Assembly: GCA_902784865.1 (NCBI GenBank)
Contig: CACZWL010000002.1
Coordinates: 62,001 to 126,000, forward strand
Origin: an uncultured Bacteroidota bacterium
Lineage (GTDB): Bacteria > Bacteroidota > Bacteroidia > Bacteroidales > P3
DNA length: 64,000 bases
Direction of reading: 5' to 3'
Position 1 is the stretch's first letter. Each line of letters opens with the position of its first letter. Positions 53,553 to 61,953 of this stretch are shown piece by piece. Made by a program: the position numbers and the translations under genes. The notes below the pieces were generated by a model. It searched no databases. It was not told the DNA's origin and saw nothing but the letters and a program-made list of their open reading frames with translations.

Positions 53553-53569
53553 TTGGCACAGAAATTGCA
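53553..53569 (+). promoter_or_regulatory. Sigma-54-like promoter
   Basis: TTGGCAC-N5-TTGCA has the GG and GC dinucleotides 12 nt apart, as in -24/-12 promoters. The predicted start is about 53580, practically at ATG 53581, so translation would be leaderless or begin at ATG 53590. Confidence 0.5.
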
Positions 53570-53580
53570 CTCTCGAGGGT

Positions 53581-54111
53581 ATGGATAAGATGGATTTCTC
53601 AGTCGACAAGCAGGAAGTCACCGAAGGCGACATCGTGCAGGTGACGTGGCAGTGCAACAGCGCCGACCGCGTCGAGCTTACCCTCGACAATGGTCACCGC
53701 ACCTCTGTCATCCCCCTCGAACTCGCTGGCTCTAAGCGCTTTCGCCTCAACCGCTCCAAAGGGCGCACCCGCCTCACCATCACGGCGTGGGTGGGCGACA
53801 AGAATTATTCCAAGACTCTGAAAGTCAAGGTGAAGGAAATTCCTGTCACCCGTGCCGAGACCGTCGATGCCCGCGGCCGCCGCCAGTGGGTGCCGCAGCA
53901 TTGGGTCGACCGCCTGCGCACCTCGTGGCAGTCCGCCACAGCCCGCCGCCGCATGGCCCTCCAGGCTCTGCCACCCGAGAAGCAGATGGCTTCGCGGACG
54001 CTCATGGTTTTGGGTGCTATCATGCTGGTAACCATGTTCTTCCCCAGGCTCGCCTCGGTCGGTCTGCTGGCCCTTGCGGCCTACCTCCTCTGGGTGCTCT
54101 GGAAACGCTAA
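53581..54111 (+). CDS. Hypothetical membrane protein with N-terminal beta domain
   Basis: About 176 residues from ATG 53581 (MDKMDFSV); ATG 53590 is an alternative. The N-terminal part (about 1-85) is beta-rich like an Ig-type domain (QEVTEGDIVQVTWQCNSADRVELTLDNG); a basic linker with WVDRLRTSW follows; two membrane segments close it (about 133-172). No family recognised. It is probably expressed from the sigma-54-like promoter. Confidence 0.6.
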   Translation: MDKMDFSVDKQEVTEGDIVQVTWQCNSADRVELTLDNGHRTSVIPLELAGSKRFRLNRSKGRTRLTITAWVGDKNYSKTLKVKVKEIPVTRAETVDARGRRQWVPQHWVDRLRTSWQSATARRRMALQALPPEKQMASRTLMVLGAIMLVTMFFPRLASVGLLALAAYLLWVLWKR

Positions 54112-54169
54112 CTGTTCAGATCGCGCCGAGTTGTGTTCCCTCATTTTCCCATCGATGGGAAATGATGGG

Positions 54170-54240
54170 AAAGAGTCGAAGTATTCACCTACCAGATACC
54201 TACCAGACACCTACCAGACACCTACAGGATACCTGGCTGG
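54170..54240 (+). repeat. ACCTACCAGAY tandem repeat, longest copy
   Basis: The conserved head followed by four near-perfect 11-bp units and a decayed fifth (ACCTACAGGAT, ACCTGGCTGG), preceded by CCCATCGATGGG. It lies between the membrane protein gene and nadC. Confidence 0.8.
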
Positions 54241-54286
54241 CGGATGGCATCGGGTGGCATTTTTTTGTATTTTTTTCGGCCGTATG

Positions 54287-54317
54287 TCGGCAATTGCCGA
54301 AAAATCACTATCTTTGC
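54287..54317 (+). promoter_or_regulatory. nadC promoter with 14-bp palindrome
   Basis: Perfect palindrome TCGGCAATTGCCGA (54287-54300) lies upstream of TATCTTTGC (54309-54317). It occupies the expected -33 to -10 area and is a candidate operator for an NAD-responsive regulator. Confidence 0.6.
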
Positions 54318-54381
54318 AGTGAGAAACTGTGGCCCGGAGGGTCGCTGTTTTGTGGGTTATTTATCATATAATCAATCGCTT

Positions 54382-55227
54382 ATGACGAACATTGACAACC
54401 TAGACGACCTGATAAAAATGGCTTTGCGCGAAGACGTGGGCGACGGCGACCACTCCACCCTCGCCTGCATACCCCCCGACGCTATGGGGACGGCCAAGAT
54501 GATTGCCAAGCAGGAGGGCATCCTCTGTGGGGCTGAAGTCGGCCGACGGGTCTTCCAGATTGTCGACCCCTCGCTCGAGGTGTCGCTCCTGGTCGCCGAC
54601 GGCACACCCATCAGCAAAGGCGACGTCCTCATGACCATCCACGGCCCTTCGGGCAGCATCCTCACCGCCGAGCGCACGGCCCTGAACTTCATGCAGCGCC
54701 TTTCCGGCATCGCCACCGAGACCCACCGCATGGTGCAGATGCTCAGCGGCCTGGATACCAAGCTCCTCGACACGCGTAAGACGACCCCCAACATGCGGCT
54801 GCTGGAGAAGTACGCCGTGAAGTGCGGCGGCGGCACCAACCACCGTATCGGCCTGTACGACATGGTGATGCTGAAGGACAACCACATCGACTTTGCCGGC
54901 GGCATCGAGCAGGCCATCGACCGCACGCACGACTACCTGAAAGCCAAGGGGAAAGCCCTCCGCATCGAGATCGAGGTTCGCAACCTCGACGAGTTGCAGC
55001 GTGTGCTTGACCACGGCGGCGTAGACCGCATCATGCTCGACAACTTCGACACGGAGACCCTCCGCGAGGCGGTGCGCCGCATCGACCACCGCTACGAGAC
55101 CGAGGCCTCCGGCGGCATCACCGAGGCCACGCTGCGCCAGTATGCCGAAACCGGTGTCGACTTCATCTCTGTCGGTGCGCTGACCCACCACATCAAAAGT
55201 CTTGACATTTCGCTGCTGAAGCAATGA
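54382..55227 (+). CDS. nadC: Quinolinate phosphoribosyltransferase
   Basis: About 281 residues from ATG 54382, after the promoter. EDVGDGDHSTLA, AERTALNFMQRLSGIAT, DTRKTTPNMRLLEKYAVKCGGG, MLKDNHI and SGGITEATLRQYAETGVDFISVG are characteristic of NadC, which makes nicotinate mononucleotide in de novo NAD synthesis. It overlaps yihY by 4 nt. Confidence 0.95.
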   Translation: MTNIDNLDDLIKMALREDVGDGDHSTLACIPPDAMGTAKMIAKQEGILCGAEVGRRVFQIVDPSLEVSLLVADGTPISKGDVLMTIHGPSGSILTAERTALNFMQRLSGIATETHRMVQMLSGLDTKLLDTRKTTPNMRLLEKYAVKCGGGTNHRIGLYDMVMLKDNHIDFAGGIEQAIDRTHDYLKAKGKALRIEIEVRNLDELQRVLDHGGVDRIMLDNFDTETLREAVRRIDHRYETEASGGITEATLRQYAETGVDFISVGALTHHIKSLDISLLKQ

Positions 55228-56279
55228 CATCGGTAGGAGTTTGGGCACGCACGCTGCGCCTTTGGGGCAAGCGGCAGTGGCGCCACCTGCTCTACAAGCG
55301 GTGGGTGCGCCAGATGCTCTTTTTCCTCCAGAACTTCTCGCTCCCCGGAGGACGCGGGGTGCCGCTCTACGACATCATCGGCTACTTCATCGCCGGCTCG
55401 TTCGGCAGCTCCATCGCCCAGCGGGCCAAAGGCTTGGCTTTCAGCTTCCTCTCCGCCCTGCCGCCGCTGATGATATTCATCTTCTCGCTCATCGCCTATC
55501 TGCCGTTCGACGGCTTGCAGGACGAGTTCCTCGCAGAACTCTCGCAGATAGTTCCCGGCAAGATAATGGACCCCCTGTCGGATACGATCAACGACGTCAT
55601 GGGTCACAAGCACACCACCCTCCTGTCGATAGGTTTCATCTCCTCTATCATCCTGGCGGCCAATGGTATGAACGGCTTTATCCTGTCGCTCAACTTCGCC
55701 AATCAGACCGTCGAGAAGCGTCCGTTCATCCAGCGCTTCCTGCTCTGCATCATGATGGTGTTCGTGCTCTACGTCATCATCGTGCTGGTTCTCGGCCTGC
55801 TCATCGGCCACAAGTACCTGCTGCAGCTCATCTTCAGCCAGGGGTGGCTGACCGATACCAAGGCCAATACCCTGATGTTCAACATCGGACGCTGGGTGCT
55901 GCTTTCGCTGGCCATGCTCTTCGCGCTGGCCTTCATCTACTATTTCGCGCCGGCAAGCCGCCAGCGCGTGGGCTTCTTCTCGGCGGGGTCGGTGCTGGCC
56001 ACGGGCATGTTCTTCGTCCTTTCGTGGGGTTTTGGTATCTATATCAATAACTTCAGCCGCTACAACCTGCTCTATGGCTCCATCGGAACGCTGCTGCTGC
56101 TGATGCTGTGGATCTACTTCAGCTGCATCGTCATCCTGGTGGGCTACGAGCTCAATACGAGTATCTACAACGGCACCATCCGCCAGAAGAACCGCCTGGC
56201 CCGCATGGAGCTCCGCAATAAAATACAAATATTCAAAGATGATAATACAGAAGAAACACGGGAAGGTGGTGTCCGATAG
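55224..56279 (+). CDS. YihY/UPF0761 family inner-membrane protein
   Basis: 351 residues with six membrane helices and YihY features (AQRAKGLAFSFLSALPPLMIF, PASRQRVGFFSAGSVLATGMFFVLSWGFGIYI). Once called RNase BN, now regarded as a membrane protein of unknown function. The 3' end overlaps the beginning of the rlmL frame by 41 nt if rlmL starts at 56239. Confidence 0.88.
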   Translation: MTSVGVWARTLRLWGKRQWRHLLYKRWVRQMLFFLQNFSLPGGRGVPLYDIIGYFIAGSFGSSIAQRAKGLAFSFLSALPPLMIFIFSLIAYLPFDGLQDEFLAELSQIVPGKIMDPLSDTINDVMGHKHTTLLSIGFISSIILAANGMNGFILSLNFANQTVEKRPFIQRFLLCIMMVFVLYVIIVLVLGLLIGHKYLLQLIFSQGWLTDTKANTLMFNIGRWVLLSLAMLFALAFIYYFAPASRQRVGFFSAGSVLATGMFFVLSWGFGIYINNFSRYNLLYGSIGTLLLLMLWIYFSCIVILVGYELNTSIYNGTIRQKNRLARMELRNKIQIFKDDNTEETREGGVR

Positions 56280-57465
56280 CGGCACCGCCAGGGAGACTTT
56301 CAAGATGGTGGCCAAGACGATGGTGAGCCTGGAGGAGGTGTTGGCCGACGAGTTGCGCGCCATGGGTGCGCAGAATGTAGAGGTAGGCACGCGCGCGGTG
56401 GAGTTCGAGGGCGACATGCGCCTGCTCTACCGGGCCAACTACACGTGCCGCACGGCTCTGGCCATCCTCAAGCCCTTTGCGGAGTTCGATGCCGACACCG
56501 ACCAGGAACTCTACGACCAGGTGTACCGCATCCGATGGGAGAAGATTATGGATGTCGACGCCACCTTCATGATCGACTCCACCACCAGCGGCGAGATATT
56601 CACCCACAGCTACTATGCCGCCCTGAAGACCAAGGACGCCATCGTCGACCGCTTCCGCCGCAACTTCGGCAAGCGCCCCTCGATCGATACGGAGAACCCC
56701 GACTATAAGTTCAATCTCCATATCCGCGATAACCACGTCACCCTGCTGATGAACTCCAGCGGCGACTCGCTGCACAAACGTGGCTACCGCCAGGGTGTAG
56801 GCGTGGCCCCCATCAACGAGGTGCTGGCGGCAGGCCTGCTCAAGCTGGCCGGTTGGCAGTGCGACAGCAACTTCTACGACCCCATGTGCGGCTCGGGCAC
56901 CATGCTCATCGAGGCAGCCATGATGGCCAACAGCATCCCCGCGCAGTACTACCGCGGAGGCCGCTTCGGCTTCATGCGCTGGAAGGAATTCAACCTCGGC
57001 GAGTGGAAGAGTGTCAAGCAGGAAGAGGACCGCAAGATAGGGTCGCTCGACTTCGAGGGCGAGATCTGGGGCAACGATATCGACGAGCGCGTCATCGAAC
57101 AGTGCGAGAAGAACTTGGAATTCACCAAGTTGCATAAGGATGTCATGCTGCACATCGGCAGCTTCGAAGACCAGGAGCCGCCGGAGGGTAAGACGCTGAT
57201 AGTCACCAACCCGCCCTACGGTGAGCGCATCAAGGTGGAAGACCTCAACGCGATGTATGAGAAGTTGGGCGACACCTTCAAGCGCCTCTACGGCGAGAAC
57301 TGCGACGTGTGGCTCATTACCAGCGACTTCGAGGCCATGAAGCACATCGGCCTCCGCCCCTCGGCCAAGATACCCGTGCAGAACGGATCGCTCGACTGCC
57401 GCTTCCTCCACTTCGAGGTATACGAAGGCAGCAGGAAGGCTAAGTATCAGCAGGATGCTGAGTAG
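56239..57465 (+). CDS. rlmL: THUMP-domain 23S rRNA methyltransferase, RlmL-like
   Basis: Up to 408 residues. THUMP region (about 60-160), then a class I methyltransferase with DPMCGSGTMLIEAA, GNDIDERVIEQCEKN and catalytic TNPPYGERI. It methylates guanine N2 in 23S rRNA (G2445-type). The ATG at 56239 gives a 22-residue extension; family members start close to MVAKT, so ATG 56305 is a serious alternative. The C-terminal RlmK part found in some bacteria is absent. Confidence 0.88.
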   Translation: MIIQKKHGKVVSDSGTARETFKMVAKTMVSLEEVLADELRAMGAQNVEVGTRAVEFEGDMRLLYRANYTCRTALAILKPFAEFDADTDQELYDQVYRIRWEKIMDVDATFMIDSTTSGEIFTHSYYAALKTKDAIVDRFRRNFGKRPSIDTENPDYKFNLHIRDNHVTLLMNSSGDSLHKRGYRQGVGVAPINEVLAAGLLKLAGWQCDSNFYDPMCGSGTMLIEAAMMANSIPAQYYRGGRFGFMRWKEFNLGEWKSVKQEEDRKIGSLDFEGEIWGNDIDERVIEQCEKNLEFTKLHKDVMLHIGSFEDQEPPEGKTLIVTNPPYGERIKVEDLNAMYEKLGDTFKRLYGENCDVWLITSDFEAMKHIGLRPSAKIPVQNGSLDCRFLHFEVYEGSRKAKYQQDAE

Positions 57466-58252
57466 CGAAGAGGTGAAGCGAATAGCCCTCGAGGTGGGGT
57501 TCGACGCCTGCGGCATTGCCCGAGCCGATGCCCTCACCGACGAGGAATACCCCCTGCGGGGCTGGCTCGCAAAAGGCTGGCACGCAGGGCTTTCCTATAT
57601 GGAGCGCAATGTGGAGATGCGCATGGACCCGCGGCTGCTGGTGCCCGGTGCGCGGAGCGTCATCTGCTGCGTCAGCGCCTACCCCCCTCCAATTCTCCCC
57701 CTTGGCAAGGAGGAGCGCCCCGAAGGGGGGTGGGGGTATAAACCTGGCGTAGCCGCCTATGCGCAGGGGCGCGAGTATCATAAAGTGCTCAAGGACATGC
57801 TTTTCAGCCTGCGCGAGCGGTTGGGCATCGACGGCAAGGTCTGTTGCGACACCGTCCCCATCAGCGACAAGCACTGGGCGGCCCGTGCCGGCCTCGGCTT
57901 CATCGGCCGCCACACACTCCTCGTCACCCCGCAGTGGGGCTCGTGGGTCAACCTCGGCGAGATTGTCACCACCGAGGAATGCTCGGAGTATTCAGAGTAT
58001 TCCGAGTACTCAGAATACTCCGAGTATTCTGAATGCTCTGATAATCCCGACTTCTGCGCCAGGTGCCGCCGCTGCGTCGACGCCTGCCCCAACCACGCCA
58101 TAGCCCCCAGCGGCCCTCCGATGATCGACGTCAGCCGCTGCACCGCTTACTACACCACCCACCACGAGCGCCCCATCCCCCCCGGCCACGTCACCGCCGG
58201 CTATACCCAAGGTTGCGACATCTGCCAGCTCGCCTGCCCGTTCAACAGGTAG
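57455..58252 (+). CDS. queG: Epoxyqueuosine reductase QueG with repeat insertions and short C-terminus
   Basis: 265 residues. Core features: FDACGIARAD, GWHAGLSYMERNVEMRMDP, the cobalamin/iron-sulfur region CARCRRCVDACPNHAI and CDICQLACPFNR. Two insertions are encoded by repeats: a GC-rich palindromic one (57681-57742; PPPILPLGKEERPEGGWG) and a SEY repeat (57979-58040; EYSEYSEYSEYSEYSE). The protein stops directly after CPFNR, losing the usual C-terminal segment. Function in queuosine synthesis is likely but may be weakened. Confidence 0.85.
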   Translation: MLSSEEVKRIALEVGFDACGIARADALTDEEYPLRGWLAKGWHAGLSYMERNVEMRMDPRLLVPGARSVICCVSAYPPPILPLGKEERPEGGWGYKPGVAAYAQGREYHKVLKDMLFSLRERLGIDGKVCCDTVPISDKHWAARAGLGFIGRHTLLVTPQWGSWVNLGEIVTTEECSEYSEYSEYSEYSEYSECSDNPDFCARCRRCVDACPNHAIAPSGPPMIDVSRCTAYYTTHHERPIPPGHVTAGYTQGCDICQLACPFNR

Positions 58253-58296
58253 TTCCCCCACGCGTTCCCGCCCCCTCCCCAAGGGTCTCCCTAGAG

Positions 58297-58405
58297 AGGA
58301 CGAAGAGGGGAAGAAGAGGGTGGGGGGTTATTGCTGTATGTCAGCCTGTTATAAATGTGCGATTTTGGGTGTTTTTTCAGTTTCTGTTCAAAAAAAAATC
58401 ACACC
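58297..58405 (+). repeat. Dispersed ~100-nt element, copy 3
   Basis: GGACGAAGAGGGGAAGAAGAG (written as the start only), GGTGGGGGG, GCGATTTTGGGTGTTTTTTCAG and an A-run with CACACC. It starts 44 nt after the early queG stop. Confidence 0.7.
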
Positions 58406-58523
58406 TTTTCCGTAGGGTATAGCAAAGGCCTTGGCTGCCGTCATTACGGGTGTAACTTCAGCTCAATCAGTGCTGTAACAGGAGGATGGTGAAAAAAGTG
58501 TGTGCGGTTTATAAAAATAATAG

Positions 58524-58532
58524 TATATTTGC
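58524..58532 (+). promoter_or_regulatory. Promoter -7 element upstream of the structured RNA
   Basis: TATATTTGC; the predicted start is near 58540, so the transcript would include the hairpin at 58618-58731. Confidence 0.55.
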
Positions 58533-58617
58533 AAAATAATCATCAATAAAAAGTAAAAAGAAACAGTAAGAAACACAGATAGATAGAGTATAATAAGGCG
58601 TATTCGCTTTTCTTCAG

Positions 58618-58731
58618 CATCGTTGAAATCTCGACAATTTCAATCTATCATTACGCAAGGAAAGAGAATCGCTCACGGAACCGTGGGCTTTTCTTGTTCG
58701 TAATGATAGGTAGTCGAGAACCTCAACGATG
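58618..58731 (+). ncRNA. Rod-like structured RNA candidate (6S-like or leader)
   Basis: Nested pairs: 58618-58626/58723-58731, 58629-58635/58713-58719, 58645-58655/58699-58709, 58656-58664/58688-58696 and 58672-58678/58681-58687 (GAAC-type tip). An asymmetric bulge (58636-58644 against 58710-58712) interrupts the rod. The shape recalls 6S RNA (6S-Flavo class), but it might equally be a leader of the lipoprotein gene 53 nt downstream, or a palindromic element. Confidence 0.5.
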
Positions 58732-58783
58732 GACGGAGATAGGTTCACGGCTTTTTTTATTAACCTTTTTAAATAAAACAAAA

Positions 58784-59701
58784 ATGAAAAGAATGTACAT
58801 TGCAATGGCTTGCGCAGCCATGATGACGGGCATGATGTTCACTGCCTGCCAGAAAGACGACGACAATTCCAACAATGGCGACACGCCGGCCCCTGCCGTC
58901 GGCGGGTTCCGCGAGGACGGGGCTAGCAACGCCCTCTTCTCGGTGGCCGAAGGCCGCCAGGTGCGCTTCTCGCGCGGCAACCTGCAGTACCAGGCCTCAA
59001 CGGGCACATGGCGTTTTGCTGCCAAGCAGTATGAATGTATCGGGGAAGGCAACCATGGCGCCTCGGAGACCTACGACGGCTGGATTGACCATTTCAGCTG
59101 GGGAACGAGCGGCTGGGAGAGCGGCGCTACAACCTACAAACCATGGCAGCTTATGGCATTACCATGGGATGGAAACTACCCCGGCGGCTCTGCTGACAAC
59201 GACCTCACCGGCGAATATGCCGAGGCGGACTGGGCGTGGCACAATGCCATCAGCAACGGCGGCAACCAGACGCACAAGTGGCGTACGCTGACGGGCGAGG
59301 AGTGGAATTATCTGATTAGCATCCGTGCCAATGCTGACAGCAAGGTTGGCATAGGTACGGTGAACGAGGTTCATGGTCTGATCTTGTTGCCCGACGCATG
59401 GACTACGCCTGAAGGTCTGGCGTTCAGCACAGAGTATACTGGTTGGGACGACAATGTTTACACCGTTGAGCAGTGGAAACAAATGGAAGACGCCGGTGCT
59501 ATATTTTTCCCTGCCGCCGGCTATAGCACTGGCTGGAGCAGCGTGTCGACTTATAAAGTCGGCGAATATGGTGACTATTGGGCATCCACTCACTATGACG
59601 ATGATGAAGCACGGATGCTGTCATTTGACGTTACAGGCGTATCGGGCGACTGGTGGGCCACACGGGCAGGCGGCCGTTCGGTAAGACCTGTCACGGAGTG
59701 A
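58784..59701 (+). CDS. Lipoprotein with major-paralogous-like repeat domain
   Basis: About 305 residues from ATG 58784; an in-frame ATG upstream lies inside the structured RNA. Lipobox FTAC at about residue 23, acidic linker, then a Trp/Gly-rich domain (VRFSRGNLQYQASTGTWRFA, WRTLTGEEWNYLI, DYWASTHYDDDEARMLSFD, RSVRPV) like those of Bacteroidetes surface proteins of the major paralogous domain type. Function unknown. Confidence 0.7.
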   Translation: MKRMYIAMACAAMMTGMMFTACQKDDDNSNNGDTPAPAVGGFREDGASNALFSVAEGRQVRFSRGNLQYQASTGTWRFAAKQYECIGEGNHGASETYDGWIDHFSWGTSGWESGATTYKPWQLMALPWDGNYPGGSADNDLTGEYAEADWAWHNAISNGGNQTHKWRTLTGEEWNYLISIRANADSKVGIGTVNEVHGLILLPDAWTTPEGLAFSTEYTGWDDNVYTVEQWKQMEDAGAIFFPAAGYSTGWSSVSTYKVGEYGDYWASTHYDDDEARMLSFDVTGVSGDWWATRAGGRSVRPVTE

Positions 59702-59723
59702 TATTCCGCATTCTCACTGCATG

Positions 59724-59751
59724 TGTGGCGCCACGGTACCGTGGCGCCACA
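59724..59751 (+). terminator. 28-bp perfect palindromic terminator
   Basis: Perfect palindrome (14 + 14 nt, arm TGTGGCGCCACGGT) followed by eight T. Classic intrinsic terminator of the lipoprotein gene. Confidence 0.9.
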
Positions 59752-59827
59752 GTTTTTTTTCTGGCAGTGGGGCAATTTAAAAGCAGGGCGCACGTTATGG
59801 TGTGGATTAATTTTATTGTAAAACAAA

Positions 59828-61897
59828 ATGTATAAACAAACCCATCAACAACACGCAAGTGCGCGCTGTGTGGCGCCTCGCTCCCCAAAGGTCGCGCTGC
59901 GCTTCAGGCGCTTCTGCCGGGCGGGGTGGGCGGCCTACAGCTCGATGCACCGCGAGGTGACCATCGGGCGGCTGGCCACCCGCGTGGCCGACAGCAGCCT
60001 CGCCAAGTCGGCCGTCGCCTGCTGTCTGCTGGCCGCAGTGGGCACCCCCACGATGGCGCAGACCGACGACCGCGAAGCGCGCACGCTCCCAGAGGTGGAA
60101 GTCTCGCTCGACTCCCTCGCCTCGTCGCTCACCTCCGTTGAGCCCGCGGCGGTTCTCACCGCCAACGATTTCCGCCAAACTTCCATCCGTTCCATCGCCG
60201 ACCTGGTGGCTCTGCTGCCGGGGGTGGACCTCCGTACCCGCGGCGGCAACGACGTGCAGGCCGACCTCTCCATGCGGGGCGGCACCTTCGACCAAATGCT
60301 CGTCCTGCTCAACGGCATCAACCTCACCGATGCCCAGACGGGTCACCACACGCTCGATATCCCCATCGACATTTCGATGGTCGAGCGCGTCGAGCTGCTC
60401 ACCCCGGCCCAGTGCATGGCCCGCGGCCTGGCGGCCTTCTGCGGTGCGGTGAACATCGTCGTCAGCGAGCAGTACCGCGACCGCCTGCTGGCCGACGTCA
60501 GCCTGGGGAGCCATGCTACGGCTAAAGCTACTGTGTTGGGAACCAGGGCGCTGGGGCGTTGGTCGCTCACCGCCGCCGCGGCCTACAACCGTTCCGACGG
60601 CTACCGCCCCAACACCGACTACCGCCACGGAAGCCTCTTCCTCCAAGGGCTTCGCCACGGCGGCCGATCCGACCTCCACCTGCAGCTCGGCGGCCAGTTC
60701 AAGGACTTCGGCAGCGCGGGCTTCTATTCCACCACCTTCCCCGACCAGTACGAGGCCACACGCACCCTGGTGTTTAGTGGTCAGTGGTCAGTGGTCAGTG
60801 GTCAGTGGCGTTGGTCGGCTTCGGCCTATGGGCGCCTTCACCGCGACCGCTTCGAGCTTTTCCGCGAGGGATATGCCGACGATGTACCCGGCTGGTACAC
60901 AGGGCATAACCACCACCTCTCCTCGCTGGCTGGCGCCGGTGTCCGCGCTGTGCGTCAGCTGGGGGTAGGGGAGTGGGTGGCTGGCGCCGAGGTGCGTCGC
61001 GAGGGCATCCGCTCCAATGTGTTGGGCCTGCCCGACAGCACCCTCGCCAGCCCCTATACACATGCTGCTGTGCGCACGTCCTCAGTTGTTTACACCGGCT
61101 ACGGGCTCCGCCGCGGACGCTTTGCCGCCGAGGCCACCGCCCTAGGCCTCTACAACTCGCACTTCGGCCCCCATTATGGCCTCGCCGCCAACGCGAGGTA
61201 TGACGTTTCAATTTTCAATTTTCAATTTTCACTTTCAAGGACCTTCCGCCTGCCGACCTTCACCGACCTCTACTACCAGAGCGCCACCCAGCAGGCCAAT
61301 CCCGACCTCGGCGCCGAGAGCAGCACCGCCATCGAGGGGAAGGTGGAAAGCAAAAAGTGGAAAGTGGGCGAGCGCTCAGCCTTCGGATTTCAGCTTTCAG
61401 CATACTACCGCGCCGGTGCCGACATCATCGGCTGGGTGCGGCCCACGGAGGACGACCTCTGGCTCTCGATGAACCATACCGCCGTCGACGCCCTCGGCCT
61501 TGACGCGGCAGCCCAATTTCAATTTTCAATTTTCAATTTCCAATTCTCCTACTCCTTCTGCCACATCGAGGCCGACAGCCGCGGCCTCCTCGCCTCGTCG
61601 GCCATCGACCACCTGCGCCACCGCCTGCAGGCGTCGGCCGGCATCAAGGTCGATAGGTTCAGCTGCCACCTCTCGGCCACTTATCGCTTCCGCGAAGGCC
61701 AGTATGTCGAGGACGGCGTGGCGCACAACTACGGCGGTGCCCTGCTTGTCGATGCCGCCGCGGAGTACGCCCTGCGCCCTGCGCTGACCCTCTACCTGCG
61801 TGGCTACAACCTCTTTGACGCCTCGTGGCGCGACCTTGGCGGCGTCCCCCAGCCAGGCGTCACCCTCGCCGCAGGCCTCCGGCTCCAGCTGGAATAA
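59828..61897 (+). CDS. TonB-dependent receptor with repeat-derived insertions
   Basis: Up to 689 residues; start 59828 or, better for a signal peptide, ATG 59945 (MHREVTIGRL ... TPTMAQ). Plug: TLPEVEVSLDSL, IADLVALLPGVDLRTRGGNDVQADLSMRGG, QMLVLLNGINLTDAQTG; barrel ends LRLQLE without a terminal aromatic residue. Four stretches are encoded by short tandem repeats: FSGQWSVVSGQW (60775), SIFNFQFS (61206), VESKKWKVG (61340) and FQFSIFNFQFS (61514). Substrate unknown; no riboswitch or lipoprotein partner is adjacent. Confidence 0.8.
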   Translation: MYKQTHQQHASARCVAPRSPKVALRFRRFCRAGWAAYSSMHREVTIGRLATRVADSSLAKSAVACCLLAAVGTPTMAQTDDREARTLPEVEVSLDSLASSLTSVEPAAVLTANDFRQTSIRSIADLVALLPGVDLRTRGGNDVQADLSMRGGTFDQMLVLLNGINLTDAQTGHHTLDIPIDISMVERVELLTPAQCMARGLAAFCGAVNIVVSEQYRDRLLADVSLGSHATAKATVLGTRALGRWSLTAAAAYNRSDGYRPNTDYRHGSLFLQGLRHGGRSDLHLQLGGQFKDFGSAGFYSTTFPDQYEATRTLVFSGQWSVVSGQWRWSASAYGRLHRDRFELFREGYADDVPGWYTGHNHHLSSLAGAGVRAVRQLGVGEWVAGAEVRREGIRSNVLGLPDSTLASPYTHAAVRTSSVVYTGYGLRRGRFAAEATALGLYNSHFGPHYGLAANARYDVSIFNFQFSLSRTFRLPTFTDLYYQSATQQANPDLGAESSTAIEGKVESKKWKVGERSAFGFQLSAYYRAGADIIGWVRPTEDDLWLSMNHTAVDALGLDAAAQFQFSIFNFQFSYSFCHIEADSRGLLASSAIDHLRHRLQASAGIKVDRFSCHLSATYRFREGQYVEDGVAHNYGGALLVDAAAEYALRPALTLYLRGYNLFDASWRDLGGVPQPGVTLAAGLRLQLE

Positions 61898-61924
61898 TTT
61901 TCCGCCGTTATCAGAAAAAAGTAT

Positions 61925-61933
61925 TATCTTTGC
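61925..61933 (+). promoter_or_regulatory. Promoter -7 element of the FGE-like gene
   Basis: TATCTTTGC, 21 nt before ATG 61954. -33 box not clear. Confidence 0.6.
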
Positions 61934-61953
61934 AATATAAATTCGATATCGAT

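Noticed and set aside
54170..54240. Possible CRISPR array (repeated ACCTACCAGAT)
   Set aside because: Units are 11 bp and contiguous, with no spacers and no cas genes.
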